Shown: piece after piece, positions 1 to 11,530 of the stretch
How positions within the stretch are numbered: the first letter of the stretch is position 1
Layout: each line of letters opens with the position of its first letter
Assembly (NCBI GenBank): GCA_027625915.1
Contig: JANTQA010000047.1
Location: forward strand, 248,001-312,000
Length of the DNA stretch: 64,000 nucleotides
Direction of reading: 5' to 3'
Origin: Anaeramoeba flamelloides
Lineage: Eukaryota > Metamonada > Anaeramoebidae
Program-made: the position numbers and the translations under genes
Notes under the pieces: generated by a model
What the model was told of the DNA's origin: nothing
Databases searched by the model: none
Seen by the model: only the letters and a program-made list of their open reading frames with translations

Positions 1-1052
1 TCAAAATTCAAAATCAATTTTTTGTTGCCAAAAAATGATTTGAATTGGAATAAGGATTCTTGTAAATAAGAAAAAAAAATTTGTTCAAAAAATTATTTTC
101 TCAGTTTTTTCAATTTTTTTCATTTTTTGAAAACCAGAAAATGACTTTTTCAAAACATTAAAGAAAAAATTTTTTTTGCATAATAGATCTCAATTTAATT
201 GATAAACTTTAGTTAGGATTCTACCAAATATTCATTTATTGAATCACCTGTACCATAATTAATTTTATTGGCTAAGATTTGAATTGAAATATTAATCAAA
301 GAAAAAGAAACCAAATCAAAAATTTGCTTTCGAAATCAATACTTTCCAACATAAAACGAAAAATATGTTTGACCATTTTCAAGAATTAACTTAATTTTTA
401 AACAAAATATTAGGTTACTTTTTTTCGTTTTATATTGGAAACATGCAAAATTTGGAATTCAAAAAAGAGACTCAAATCAATAAATTGTTTAAATGGGGCT
501 AATTCATCCATTTCAAAAGTCGAAAAACAAATTACAAAAAAAAAAAATTTGAAAATCTTGACAAGATTTCATTTTATTTTCAAAAATGACTACCCCCTTA
601 AATGTTTTTGACTCTTTTTTTTTCTATTTTAAAAAATTTCATCCAAAATAGGAATATTAATTTTTGTTTGAAAATGATAAATTTAACAAGAAATTAGCAC
701 CGTTCAAGTGACGTGGGTATTTATTGAAGAAAAGCCCTAACACAGTTTAAATATAAAAATCCAATATCTTTAATAGTAAGTGTAACTTTTTATTTTTCGA
801 CCAAAATAATCCTTTTCATTGAATTGTTACCGGTTATTTATTTATTTTCCTATTCCACCCCCTTTACCCCTTTTGCCCATTGTATGCTTTTATTCTTTTA
901 TTCTTTTATTTTGACTTATTTTTTCATTTATGTCTTTCTAACTTTGGGCTCCCACTTGTAAAAAAAAAAAATAAATAACTTTGTTTTAATAAAAAAAAAA
1001 ATTAATGAAAAATATTTCTATTTAAATAACCTTCGCCATTTGAGGTTTTTTT
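1..1052. other. Intergenic, no gene seen
   Basis: AT-rich sequence downstream of the BTB gene, whose stop codon lies at 1053. It contains only short homopolymer A and T runs and pyrimidine-rich patches (about 840-950). No convincing ORF, RNA gene or inverted-repeat element was seen. Confidence 0.6.
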
Positions 1053-3923
1053 TTAAATGAAATTTTCTTTATTACAAACATAATTTAAAGAATTTGATAA
1101 TAGAATACCACCATCTGTTTTGGGGCTCCAATATTTACCATTTTGATTAAAGTCTGAAACTGGGAATATATTTAACACGACGACGATCCCGCCCTCATCC
1201 GAGTATTTTTTTTGTGCGACCAAAACATTTCCGTCTTTCCAGGTGGCAATAATTTGCGAGTTTAAAGTTACGTGCTTGGCTTCAATCCGTAATGAATATT
1301 CACCACCATCAAATGTATTTACGTTCTCAAGAATTGGGTGATTGTGATAAACCTTTTTTCCAAATGAGCATCTGTCTCTACAAATTCTTCTTCCTTTCCG
1401 GATTGGTAGATATTTTTCACATGCTAACGCACCAAAAATTTTGCCCTGGTATTCCGTTTCGGGATCTTCAACAAGCCCAAAGCATGAACAAACAACTGCA
1501 CCGCCTCCCTTTTTGATGAAGGATGCGATTCTATTGCCCAGTATTCGAGGATTTTGGAAATCGGCATACGAATAAATAAATATGGCGTCAAAAATCTCGA
1601 GATATTTGGGCTGTGGTGTGTTTTTACTCGCATCGAATATTTCTATTTTCGCGAAATAGCCACTCTTCTTTAAATAACTATAGATCTTCTTACTTTTTGT
1701 TGACGAGTCATCAGAAGATATCAATAGGACTTTTTGTTGTATTTCATTTTTTTTTTTCATTTTTTGAGTTTTTTTTTTTTTATTATTTTTTGATTTGCCT
1801 TTATGAACTTTTGATTCTAATTTCAATTTGCTCGCCAACTGTTTTTTTTTTTTTTTTTTTATTAGATTATTTTGATGATCCATCTTTTTTTTTTTGATTT
1901 TTTTTTCGTTTTGCTTTCCCTTTGGCTTTTCCTTTTTTGTTTCTTTTTCTTTTTCTTTTTCTTGATCTTGATCTTGTTCTGTTCCGTTTCCATGTCCATG
2001 TCCATGTCCATGTTCATGTTCATTTTCATTTTCAATTAAAATTTCTATTCCATCATTATTTGCAGCAATTTTTTCATTTTCTTTTCTTTCCAGTTTCTTT
2101 TCCCCTTTCTTCCCCCCTCTTTTCGCTTTCTTTATTTTTTTAACTTTTTTGATTTTTTTTTTTGATTTTTTTTTGATGTTTTTTTTTTTATTTGATCTAT
2201 TAATTTTGGTTGGAGAGCTATGCATCTCCTTATTATTTTTTTCATTATCATTCAAATTAGAATATGACAAGTCTGGTGTTATTGAAGAGAATGGGAACTG
2301 AAGGTTTTCTTCTTCAGACTCTTGAGTCATCATATCAAATATCGAATCTTTGAATTGAGAATCTTGTGTGTTGTTTATGGGGAATTCCAGCTGCGCTTTG
2401 GTTTGAGACTGTGATTGTGATTGTAACAGGGCTTTTGATTTTAGTTGCGAAGGGGACTGCAATTGTAATTGAGACTGCGACTGTAATTGAGACTGTGACT
2501 GTAAGGGAGACTGTGACTCCGATTGTAAAGGGGATTGTGATATGGAAAGAGGTTTTGATTGTAAAGGTGACTGTGACTCCGATTGTAAAGGGGAAGGAGA
2601 TTCTGATTGTGATCGGTGCTTTAATGAAAAGGGCTTGTTCATAATTTTATAGTCAGGGGTTTTTAATAAGGAAATTGGCTGGGAAGGAGAATACCCTTGA
2701 ATATTAAGAGTGGCCCTTTTTTTGTTGATTTGCACCTTATTATGATTAGTATTTGAATTTTTTTTTTCTTCTTGGCTTAAAATGGACTCATTCGATAAGT
2801 TTTCAATTTCTTGGCTAATAACGGATCTTCGTTCTTCTTCTTTCTTTTTGCCCTTCACTTTCGTTTTTCGATTTCCTATTTTGCTTTTCGGGTTTGCAAA
2901 GTGGGAATTGAGCGAGTTTCTTTTCAAGTTTTTTTGTGAATTAGTATTTTTGAATCTTGTGTTGAGGAATTGGTGCTTGCATATCTGTTGCATTTTATTT
3001 GTGATCGAGATTATTACATTTAAAATAACTTCTTGATCGAAAAGGCCTTGGCTGTGAACTTCCTTTAAGCCACTTAAGCCGATCAATTCTAATTGGATAT
3101 ATTTTAAGCAGCGGCTGATAACGTTACGTAAGTTTTTCGGGGTTTGCGAGAGACCGTTTTTGGTGCAGATGTATTTGCCACGCTCCACGAGACGATGGTA
3201 AATTTCAATTTCGGGGATCTCCAGGCTTGGGTTCTCAAGGATCTTGATCAATGCTTTTTCATCGAGGTCATTTAAACATCCCTCGATGGACAAGATCTTC
3301 CCAGAATTGATTGCCACAGAATTTAGAATTAACGCTTCAACGTCACGGCCAAGCGTTTGCTTTTCAGAATTGGGTGGCGAAGAGGAGATGGTTTCCAAAA
3401 TTTTTAATGCAGGAGCCGTGTAATGTGATAAACAAAACTGAATGATCCCTTCGATCTCTAATTTTGCACACGCCAAACATATGTTCAAGACAGTCTCCTC
3501 GTCTAAAGACGTCGCAAAGATTTTCCCCGTGTACAAAAACTCCAGGATGTGTTTGAACACATCGGCATCCATATCAGATAAAAAGATTTCCTTTGGGTAG
3601 TTACCGCCGATCTCATTTTGGGAAAAGTTGCTTTTGTGGTAATTCGTTCCTTCAAGTCCTTGAGTGTTGATTTGAGAATTGTCCCCAAAGCCTTTTTCAT
3701 TCTTTTGATTTTTTCTTTTTTGAGATTTCGTTTTTTCATTTGTTTTGCTTTTTGGTTGGATCAAGGGATAAAGTATTCGCTCAAAAAATGATGACGAGAG
3801 CGACAACAAAAATTTGTGTGCACAAAAACATGTTTGTTCCGATCCAACATAAAGGATCACATCAGAAAGATGTGGGCTGTTGATTAAACTTTTTAATTTT
3901 TTTTTCAAGATATTTTCCTGCAT
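1053..3923 (-). CDS. BTB/BACK protein with C-terminal ThuA/GATase1-like domain
   Basis: Single-exon gene for 956 residues. The N-terminus (about 18-165) is a BTB/POZ domain: it opens with SDVILYVG, continues with AHKFLLSLSSSFFERIL, and ends with the HILEFLYTGKI helix. A lysine-rich insert of about 50 residues splits the domain. Residues about 170-310 look like a BACK region. Residues about 320-725 are low complexity: SQ/PLQ repeats, lysine runs, a GHGHGHGNG patch and a DQDQEKEKEKE patch. Residues 729-956 form a compact domain starting KVLLISSDD and containing FDAIFIYS and an IKKGGGAVVCS turn, resembling ThuA or class I amidotransferase-like folds. No complete Cys-His-Glu triad is evident, so I infer a binding rather than a catalytic role. 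BTB proteins usually dimerise and often serve as Cullin-3 adaptors. The substrate is unknown. The start at 3923 gives an intact BTB domain. Confidence 0.88.
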   Translation of the reverse strand: MQENILKKKLKSLINSPHLSDVILYVGSEQTCFCAHKFLLSLSSSFFERILYPLIQPKSKTNEKTKSQKRKNQKNEKGFGDNSQINTQGLEGTNYHKSNFSQNEIGGNYPKEIFLSDMDADVFKHILEFLYTGKIFATSLDEETVLNICLACAKLEIEGIIQFCLSHYTAPALKILETISSSPPNSEKQTLGRDVEALILNSVAINSGKILSIEGCLNDLDEKALIKILENPSLEIPEIEIYHRLVERGKYICTKNGLSQTPKNLRNVISRCLKYIQLELIGLSGLKEVHSQGLFDQEVILNVIISITNKMQQICKHQFLNTRFKNTNSQKNLKRNSLNSHFANPKSKIGNRKTKVKGKKKEEERRSVISQEIENLSNESILSQEEKKNSNTNHNKVQINKKRATLNIQGYSPSQPISLLKTPDYKIMNKPFSLKHRSQSESPSPLQSESQSPLQSKPLSISQSPLQSESQSPLQSQSQLQSQSQLQLQSPSQLKSKALLQSQSQSQTKAQLEFPINNTQDSQFKDSIFDMMTQESEEENLQFPFSSITPDLSYSNLNDNEKNNKEMHSSPTKINRSNKKKNIKKKSKKKIKKVKKIKKAKRGGKKGEKKLERKENEKIAANNDGIEILIENENEHEHGHGHGHGNGTEQDQDQEKEKEKETKKEKPKGKQNEKKIKKKKMDHQNNLIKKKKKKQLASKLKLESKVHKGKSKNNKKKKTQKMKKKNEIQQKVLLISSDDSSTKSKKIYSYLKKSGYFAKIEIFDASKNTPQPKYLEIFDAIFIYSYADFQNPRILGNRIASFIKKGGGAVVCSCFGLVEDPETEYQGKIFGALACEKYLPIRKGRRICRDRCSFGKKVYHNHPILENVNTFDGGEYSLRIEAKHVTLNSQIIATWKDGNVLVAQKKYSDEGGIVVVLNIFPVSDFNQNGKYWSPKTDGGILLSNSLNYVCNKENFI

Positions 3924-4824
3924 GCTTGAGACAACAAATAAAGAAGAATTGTTTTCAAATCAAAAAGAAGTTTGAAATTATTGTTATTTCAAATTTGAAT
4001 GGTGTTTGTCTTTTTTGTTGGTTTTTTTTTTGGAAAAATTTTGCGAGTTTTTAAGTTTGAAAGAGCAAGTCGAAAAAAATGGAAACTTACAAAAAAATAA
4101 AACAATAAAAAATAATTTTTTTAAAATGTTATTCATTTTTATATTGTTAACCATTTTTCCATAATATTTTATTTGTTCTTTTATTTTTGAGTAGGACGAA
4201 CACTCTTGTTAAAATTCCGAATTGATATTCAAGACAAAGTTTATTTTTTTTCATTTTTTTAATGTTTTTTATTTTGGTTAAATCCTTGAAGTACAAGTTG
4301 ATAAAAAATTTAAGTTTGGCAACCAGCCTAACAAAATAAAATTGTTGGATAAAAATTTTTTATCACTGGGGTTATCAACTTTGTAAAGAATTGGAAATTT
4401 ATCTTTCAAAAAATTTTGATTCAATAGATCGAATTTAGGGATCACTAAAAAAGGTTTTTCAAAAATGTTTTTTTTACCAAAGATAAAAAGTAAACCTAAA
4501 ATCAAAATTTTAAATAAAAAAAATGTTTAAGGACTACACTAATTATCTGTTGGTCGAGTGCTCAAATTCATTTTTTTTTGAAAATAAACATGATTTGAAA
4601 GTTTGGAAAATTTAAAAAAGGTCAAAGATTGGAAATTTTTTTTTTTTCATTTTTTCAAAAAAAACACAAACGCTATTGATTGATCCAAAATATTTACTTG
4701 ATTTTTGCATAAAACAAGAAAAAAATAAGGGCAATTATATTTTCCTACAACTTCATTTCTTTTCGACTTTATCTTTAAGTGTATTTCTGCCAATGTGATT
4801 AACTATATTATATAGTATTTTCAA

Positions 4825-4860
<36 letters not shown>

Positions 4861-7800
4861 TATAATTTTTTTTTCAAATAACAATCTTTAAATTTTGTAT
4901 TTTAAAATATACTCATATAATAAACTATATTATCTATAAAAAAATTTTAAAGTAGGTTTCAAACTTATTAGATATTATTGGAAATAAAAAACAAATGAAA
5001 GTTTTCAGTAATATTTTTTTTCATTTTTAATTGTAAGATCTTTGAATTATTTGTTTGACTTAATAAATAGATTATTTAAATCTATTTCTTTTTTAATTGA
5101 AAAGAAATCATATTTTTTCAATTTTTAAATAAAAAATTTGTTTCAAAAGGTATAGCTAAATTGAATTGAAAAAATCATTTTTTTTCTGTTTTTGGAATAT
5201 TTTGAAATAATTTTTTTTTTTTTTCATGTGCAAGTTTCAAAATAGTTTCCCAATTTTTTTCTGCGTTTTTTTTTTAAATTTATTCTTTTTTTATACTTAA
5301 TGATCTATAAAGTTCATTTATTGTAATGAATGATTATAAAAAAAATTCACAAAAAAATAGGTACTCTTACTAAAAAGTTAGGGAATAAAGGATAAGGTGG
5401 GTAATACGAATCTTAGTGAGTTTAATAGCTATCTTTTTTCAATTACATAAAATTACCATAACTTTGAAAAAATAATTACCTTAAATATATATAACTGGAA
5501 CCCAACCATAGTTTTGGCAAAATTTAATTTTCAAAATTTCATTTTTTCATTTACTATAAGGAGAATGAAAAGTTTTCAATTATTTTCTAAATGTATTTTT
5601 TCCTTCATTTGTAATCAAAAAATCAGTCCAAAAATTTGATTGATTATTAAAATCAAAATAGAATTCAAAAAAAAAAAAACACATAAAAACAATATTTAAG
5701 TATGTACAATTTTCCAAAATTTGAAATTTAATTCAAACCCGAGCAAAAGCGACTTTTTCAAATTTTCTGATGTTTTTTTCTATTAATGTAAAATTAACTT
5801 TTAGATTTTAAAAATAATAATAACACAGATTTGGATAATATAGGTTTCATGTACCTTCCTTGATCATTATAAAATAATTGATAAAAAAAAATGAAAAATT
5901 TCACTTTTAATAGCTGTCTTAAAATTAAAACCAATTTGAAAATTTTTTTTACATTTGGAAATTTTTATCTCGAATGGTTATTTGAATTTATATGTATTAC
6001 AAAAAGATATTTATCGCGAAATAAGAGAAACACTTTTGATTATCTAATAGATTCGAGTTAATTTTGATTTTAGATTATAAAAATTGTTTTATCCCAAGGA
6101 ACAAAATTTTTATCAAATAAAAAACCCTAAAATTTAACAATATTAAATATTCAATAAATATGCAAGTTATAAATATTATATTTGTATTCAAATTGATATT
6201 AATTAATGATGAATCTCAAATAACCACTAAAATAAAATTATTATTTTAATTTCAGTATAAAAATCAACAGGGAAATGATTTTGATATTTATTTTTTTACG
6301 AAATTAATAGTTTAGTAGTTAAATTTGTTCTTAGTTTTTGATCTTAATGACTATTATTAATTTAAAATTTCAGTGAAAAAAAAGTCCATTTAAAAAATTG
6401 TTATACGCATGAAAAAACAAATTGATATATATATTAGTTTTCAAGACAAATTAATAATTAAATATAATGAATAATTCACTTTTAATGTATTCTAAATATA
6501 CAAAAACATGATATTTTTTGAAATTAAAAAAAAAATAAAATCAAAAAATAAAAAAAATTGAGTCACAATTTCGATATAAGCCTTACCTTTTTCTTTTTAA
6601 ATGGAATTTAATTGAAAAAAAGGCTGAAAAGGTTTTTTTTTGCAAATAATTAATGTTAAAATACCTTGAATAGTCTCAATTTTCTTTAGTGATATTGGTC
6701 TTTTCGAAGAATCTATTTTTTTCTATCTGATCTTTCCAAAAAAGAAGAAAAAGAAAAAAATAAGTAAAAAATAAAAGGGAAAAAAGAAAAGAAAGAAAAA
6801 AAATGATTAAATCTAAAAAAAAAAAATCTGATCTATCAAATTGTAAACTTATTTTTGATTAGTCATGAACCATACTAGTTGAATTTCTTTTAATTAATGA
6901 TATTTTCCAACTTTTAATGTAAAAGATTTGATTTTGCTGCAAAAATAATTCTTCTTGGATTTCAGATAGTTTATTTGATAAGGTAGTGATATTTTCTATT
7001 TTATTCAAAAAAAAAAAGATTTTTTTAACATAACCATCTCGATAAATAAGTTATCTTGAATCTATTTGAATAGAACTAAACTTTTTTTTTTCTAAAAGAG
7101 AAAATAAATAAAATATATTATTAAACTTCAAAGAGAGAATAAAAATAAATTATATATTTGATAAAAAATCAAATGGTCTAAATTCATTTTTTTTTTTTTG
7201 TTGTAATTTATACATTCAATTTATTTATTACTCTATTTATTATTCAAAATACAATTTAAGAAAAAAATATTATAAAAAAATATGTTTAAAAGATTTTCTT
7301 TATATATAAAAATCAAAATTTTAAGATTTTAATGCTTATCTAGTAAAAAATGAATATACTATTCCAAAGTTTCATTATCATGAAGTATTCAAAAAAAAAA
7401 AAAAAAACAGTAAATTTATCAGAATTAAAATTTATTGAAAAATTGTTTTTACATCAAAATTACACTGAAAAAATTTCAAATAACAATCTTTAATAAGAAT
7501 TATCCTGAAAAGAATAAATAAAAAAAAATTGTGGAATAATAAACCTTAAGGATTCTTTGATATATAAGTGGAGTTATTCTTGTTGATCTAAATCTTTTAA
7601 CATAATATTGAATAATGACAATTCATACTGGAAAGAATTGAAAACAAGTACAATATTTATTTATTTTATTTTATTAATTATTTTTTTATAAAAACGGATG
7701 ATTAATTAAAGAAAATTTTAACAAATAAAAAAATGCAGAAGAAAAATGATTAAAATATCAATAAAAAATAATAATATAATTGATATGGTCAAGTTAAAAA

Positions 7801-9070
7801 AAATCCGTTCCACTTATATCCCCAAGATTTGAAATGTTTGGCTAAAAACCTTGATTTTACTAAATTCTTTTGAATTCTAGAAAAGTACTGTTTAGTTTTC
7901 TTGAGTTTTTTCTTTATTCTGAAAATCAATACATTTTACAAATCAAATAGAAAACCTAAAAAAAACGCTTTTAGCTTTTCCAAAATTCAAAAATATAGAG
8001 AAAAATCTTTGTTTTTACTCAATTCTTTCAAATTCTGGAAACGATAGGTACTCTTCAACACTATACAGCACTTGGCCACACGTCCTCTTCATTCATATGG
8101 ATGTGGTAAAAATCCAATTGAAAGATTATCATTATAGATAAAAATTCCACAATCTGTGATTTTCATTGAAATACCCAAAATAGGAATAATATTCTTTTTG
8201 ATCTTTAATTGAAGATCATCAAAAATTCTAATCGAAATTAATAAGAATTTTCGACAATCATTCCTAGAATTTCAGTAACATTAAAATAGCATTTATTTAC
8301 TTAGTGGCGTTATATATATTACCATTAAAAAAAAAATTTGCACAAGAATTAACTTTCAAATTACACCTCAATAAAAAAAAAAAAAAGAAAAATACAAAAA
8401 AAAAAATGATTCAATTTTGCAGATTTTCAAAAGAAAAAGATTTTCTTCCAATATCCATTCAAACTCTCAAAAAAAAAATAATAAAACCAATAACAAATAA
8501 GCACATTTGATGAGAAAAGGATTTGCTCTGGGAAAATGTACCTACTTCCTTAATAATCTTAAGGTTATAAAAACAAAAGTTAATTAAAACAGAAAATCTC
8601 CAATGTTAATATAAATTGAATACCTCGATTTCTTCTTAACTTGTTAAATAACAAAATTCCATTTTTCAAAATCGTTTGAATCATTTTTACTCATTTTTTT
8701 CTTTGGGTTTTATTTTCTTGTATTACTATATTGTTTACTGTTTTTTTAATTATCTATCTAAAAAAAAGAACTCATCAAAATTTTGATCAAATAAAGATTT
8801 AAATTCTTAAAAATTTGAGATAACTCGGGGATCTTATTTTTTACAGTTTAGTTTAAAAGTACTTCTACTATAAAGTTAAAAGTTTTTTTTTTTTTTTTTT
8901 TTAATATTTTTGATATTTTTGATATTTTTGAAAAAAAAACGAAAAATAGAATTCATTAACAAATTGAAATAATGAACAAAATAATAATTTAAACATTTTG
9001 TTATTAAAGTTATTAATCTATTTTTAAGATAAATATAAATTCTTTTTAATTTGGATCATTCTTTCAAATC
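3924..9070. other. Gene-poor AT-rich interval with short repeats
   Basis: About 5 kb between the 5' end of the BTB gene and the 3' end of the Erlin gene. There is a poly(A) run at about 4828-4854. A short motif AAGGACTACAC at about 4526 is shared with 33370 and 62850. A diverged direct duplication lies at 7822-7890 and 7979-8053. A weak inverted pair is built on ATATAAGTGGA (about 7560 and 7806). A diffuse dispersed repeat lies at about 8330-8490, with relatives at 12370 and 45040. ORFs here are short and dominated by homopolymers, and I do not believe any of them. Confidence 0.5.
7822..8053. repeat. Diverged direct duplication (two ~70-bp copies)
   Basis: The stretch 7822-7890 (CCAAGATTTG followed by TTTTACTAAATTCTTTTGAA) reappears at 7979-8053 with many substitutions (CCAAAATTC followed by TTTTACTCAATTCTTTCAAA). 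About 90 bp separate the copies. It looks like an old local duplication with no coding potential. Confidence 0.45.
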
Positions 9071-10153
9071 TTATTTTGATCTTGTTGACCTTTCTATTTC
9101 AATTTTTTTTACATTTTGTACTGTGCTACCATAATTTATACGATTATTTTGTGTCATTGAATTTAGTACTTGAAGTTTTAAATATTGCTTTGTTAATAAT
9201 TTGGAATTGATAGATGCTTCTGATTTCTTTTTATAAGAGACTCCGTCTGCGATTCCTTTTTTTCTAGCATACAATAACTGATCTTCTAACTTTGATATTT
9301 CCCTTTTAGATTTAATTTTCTCAATTTTGCTTTTCATTTCAATTTGTCGGACTTGAAATTCTTTGTTTGCGTTTTCTAAAGCTCGAATTTTTTCTGTTTC
9401 CGCCTTTTGTAATTCCAATGGCTGCTTTTGGTTTGCAAGCTTGATATAAGACTTTTGTTTTTCAATATCTGTGTATCCCTGAAGAAGGTTCTTTGGTAGA
9501 CTTGGCTTTGAAACTCTGACAGAAATTATTTGGATTGCTGGAGAGTATTTGTCAATGGTTTTTTGCATTGAGCCCTTGAGCCGATTATCGATTTTATCGA
9601 ATTCATGAATGAAAATTTCATCAACACTTTTTTTACTACACAACTCATTCATTTCGTGGTGTACTCTTTGTTTAATCCATAGCTTTTGTTTTGGTTGAAA
9701 ACGCAAGACAAAGAAAATGAAACGAAAATAGAAAAGGAAAAGGAAAAGAAAATGAAAAGGTTGAGAAAAAAATTAAGGCAAAAGAAAGAAGGAATAGGAA
9801 AAAGAAAAAAAATAAAAAGAAAGAAGAAAAATAACCAAAAAAAAAAAAATTTACAAGTCAAAATGGAAAAGAAAAAGAAAACGAAAAAAGAAAAGAGATG
9901 TGTTACATTTAAATAACTATCTGAATAATTCCTAACAAGATCTAGAATTAAATGGTGTTTTAAACGTGTGTTCACCTCAACTAAATGAAAGTTCAGCATA
10001 ATTCCACTACTCGTACCACATTCGACATCTATTAAAAGACAAAATGAAAAAAAGAAATTTATTTTATGGGATATTTTTGGGGTAGGTTTTTATCATTTTA
10101 TGTGTGATTCTTATTGTGGTTACATGAGAAAAAAGAATGAAATCGAGACTCAT

Positions 10154-10191
<38 letters not shown>

Positions 10192-10459
10192 TTTTTTTGT
10201 TTTTGTTTTTGTTTTTTGATTTATTACTTTTGATTTTGCTTGTCTTGAGTGTTGTTTGAATAACTTTGTGCTTTGATATGAAAGGGATTTCGATGTGATA
10301 ACCAGACTGAGTGATTTTATCTGTCAGTTTTCCACCAACATAATATACACCAATCGATCCTTCAGGAATATGGTGTCCTCCATAAGCAATTAAAGGAATT
10401 ATGACGACTATAATACAAAGACAAAATGCGATGCTAATTATGACACTTAATTTTAACAT
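9071..10459 (-). CDS. Erlin-like SPFH/prohibitin-domain ER membrane protein
   Basis: Three-exon gene (exons 10459-10228, 10028-9907, 9682-9071; 321 residues). Animal Erlins are about 340 residues. Residues about 4-26 form one N-terminal membrane anchor. The SPFH core follows with IPEGSIGVYYVGGKL, the Erlin signature around VIQTTLKT, ECGTSSGIM and LVRNYSDSYLN, then VHHEMNELCSKKSVDEIF. Residues about 190-270 are a coiled coil rich in K, E and Q, ending LTKQYLKLQVL as in Erlins. Both splice junctions restore the family alignment: donors GTAATA and GTAACA, acceptors TAG and AAG, introns of 199 and 224 bp. Intron 1 carries a homopolymer of about 35 bases. Known role: Erlins form large rings in cholesterol-rich ER membranes and guide ER-associated degradation, for example of IP3 receptors. 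Function here is inferred from similarity. Confidence 0.93.
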
Positions 10460-11325
10460 AAATTGAAGAAAAATAAAAGATCAAAAAAATGTAAAAAATA
10501 AATCCTAATTTGGAGTTTCGATTGAGTAAATGAATTCTGAGAAACAAAATTGGTTAATTGTTGTGATCTGGTGTAAAGCTCAAATAGCTGTTAAATTCTG
10601 GTTGGGAAAATTTACAAGTTATTCCCAACCTATTAAAGTAATTGTCTAATTCAATCTCTCAACTTTTTATTTTAATTAGTCTTTTCATGATCTTTATTTT
10701 GAATTGATTTACGAGTCAGAATGAAAGTCTGGGAATTGAAAGAAAAAGGATTTTTAGTGAATAGGAAAAAGATAGTTCCTAAAAATTATAGCCTTTTGGG
10801 AAAAGTACGTTCATCAATTTTTAAATTTAATCAATTACTCTAAACGAAATGCAAAACCAATTAATAGAAGAAATATAACAACTTTTAAGTATAATTCCTA
10901 GTCTTATTACCATTAAACCAACCATTACAATTTAAATCTACTTTCATATCGAAATTTAAAGTTGTTATTCTCAAGATTTCAAAAATTGTAAATTTTTTCA
11001 GAAAATTTTTAATGATAATTGATCTATCAAGAAAAATCCAGATCAAAAACCTTGTATTAGAAAAAAATTTATTATGTTTCGTCCGACTTTTTATCTTTAG
11101 TAATTTATTTTTTAGTTTACTAATAGATCTTATTTTTACTTTTTTTCAAGTATATGTTTTTTAAATTAAACGTGGTGTTCGGCTTTTTTTCTCTATTTGT
11201 CCCTTTTTTACAAAAAGTAAATGTTTTTTCAAAAATAAGAATTAAAGCTATATTTCAAAGTTTTGAGGATCTTTTTTTGAGATTGGATAGATTTAGAATA
11301 CTTATAATTCAATAAAAGAAAATTT

Positions 11326-11530
11326 TACCGCTTTTCCCACTTTTAAGGCACAATATTTTAACGAAATTAGGGAATAAAAAAGTTCCAAATTAAGGTACAA
11401 AACACAGAATCTAGTAAAAGAATTTGTGTAAAAAAAATTTCCCAATAAATACCATTCATTATGAGATTTTGATGTGTTTTAGATTTTGTTGAAAGTGTGG
11501 GATTGGAATGTGAAACTAAAGGCAACTATA
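11326..11530. mobile_element. Decayed Tc1/mariner-type MITE, family A
   Basis: Oldest-looking member of the family with termini CAGTCAGTTCCACTTTTAAG. CCCACTTTTAAGGCACAA, AACGAAATTAGGG, AAATTAAGGTACAAAA, GAATCTAGTAAAA and then the inverted half can all be followed in order, each with substitutions. Ends are uncertain by about 5 bp. Confidence 0.6.

Noticed and set aside
1922-2143. Plus-strand ORF with HVHVHVHVHFH repeat
   Set aside because: Antisense shadow of the GHGHGHGN and lysine-rich region of the BTB protein.
9649-9999. ORF in the Erlin gene region read as a 116-residue protein
   Set aside because: Its ends are Erlin exon 2 and intron 2 read through; the central Phe/Leu/Ser run is intron sequence.
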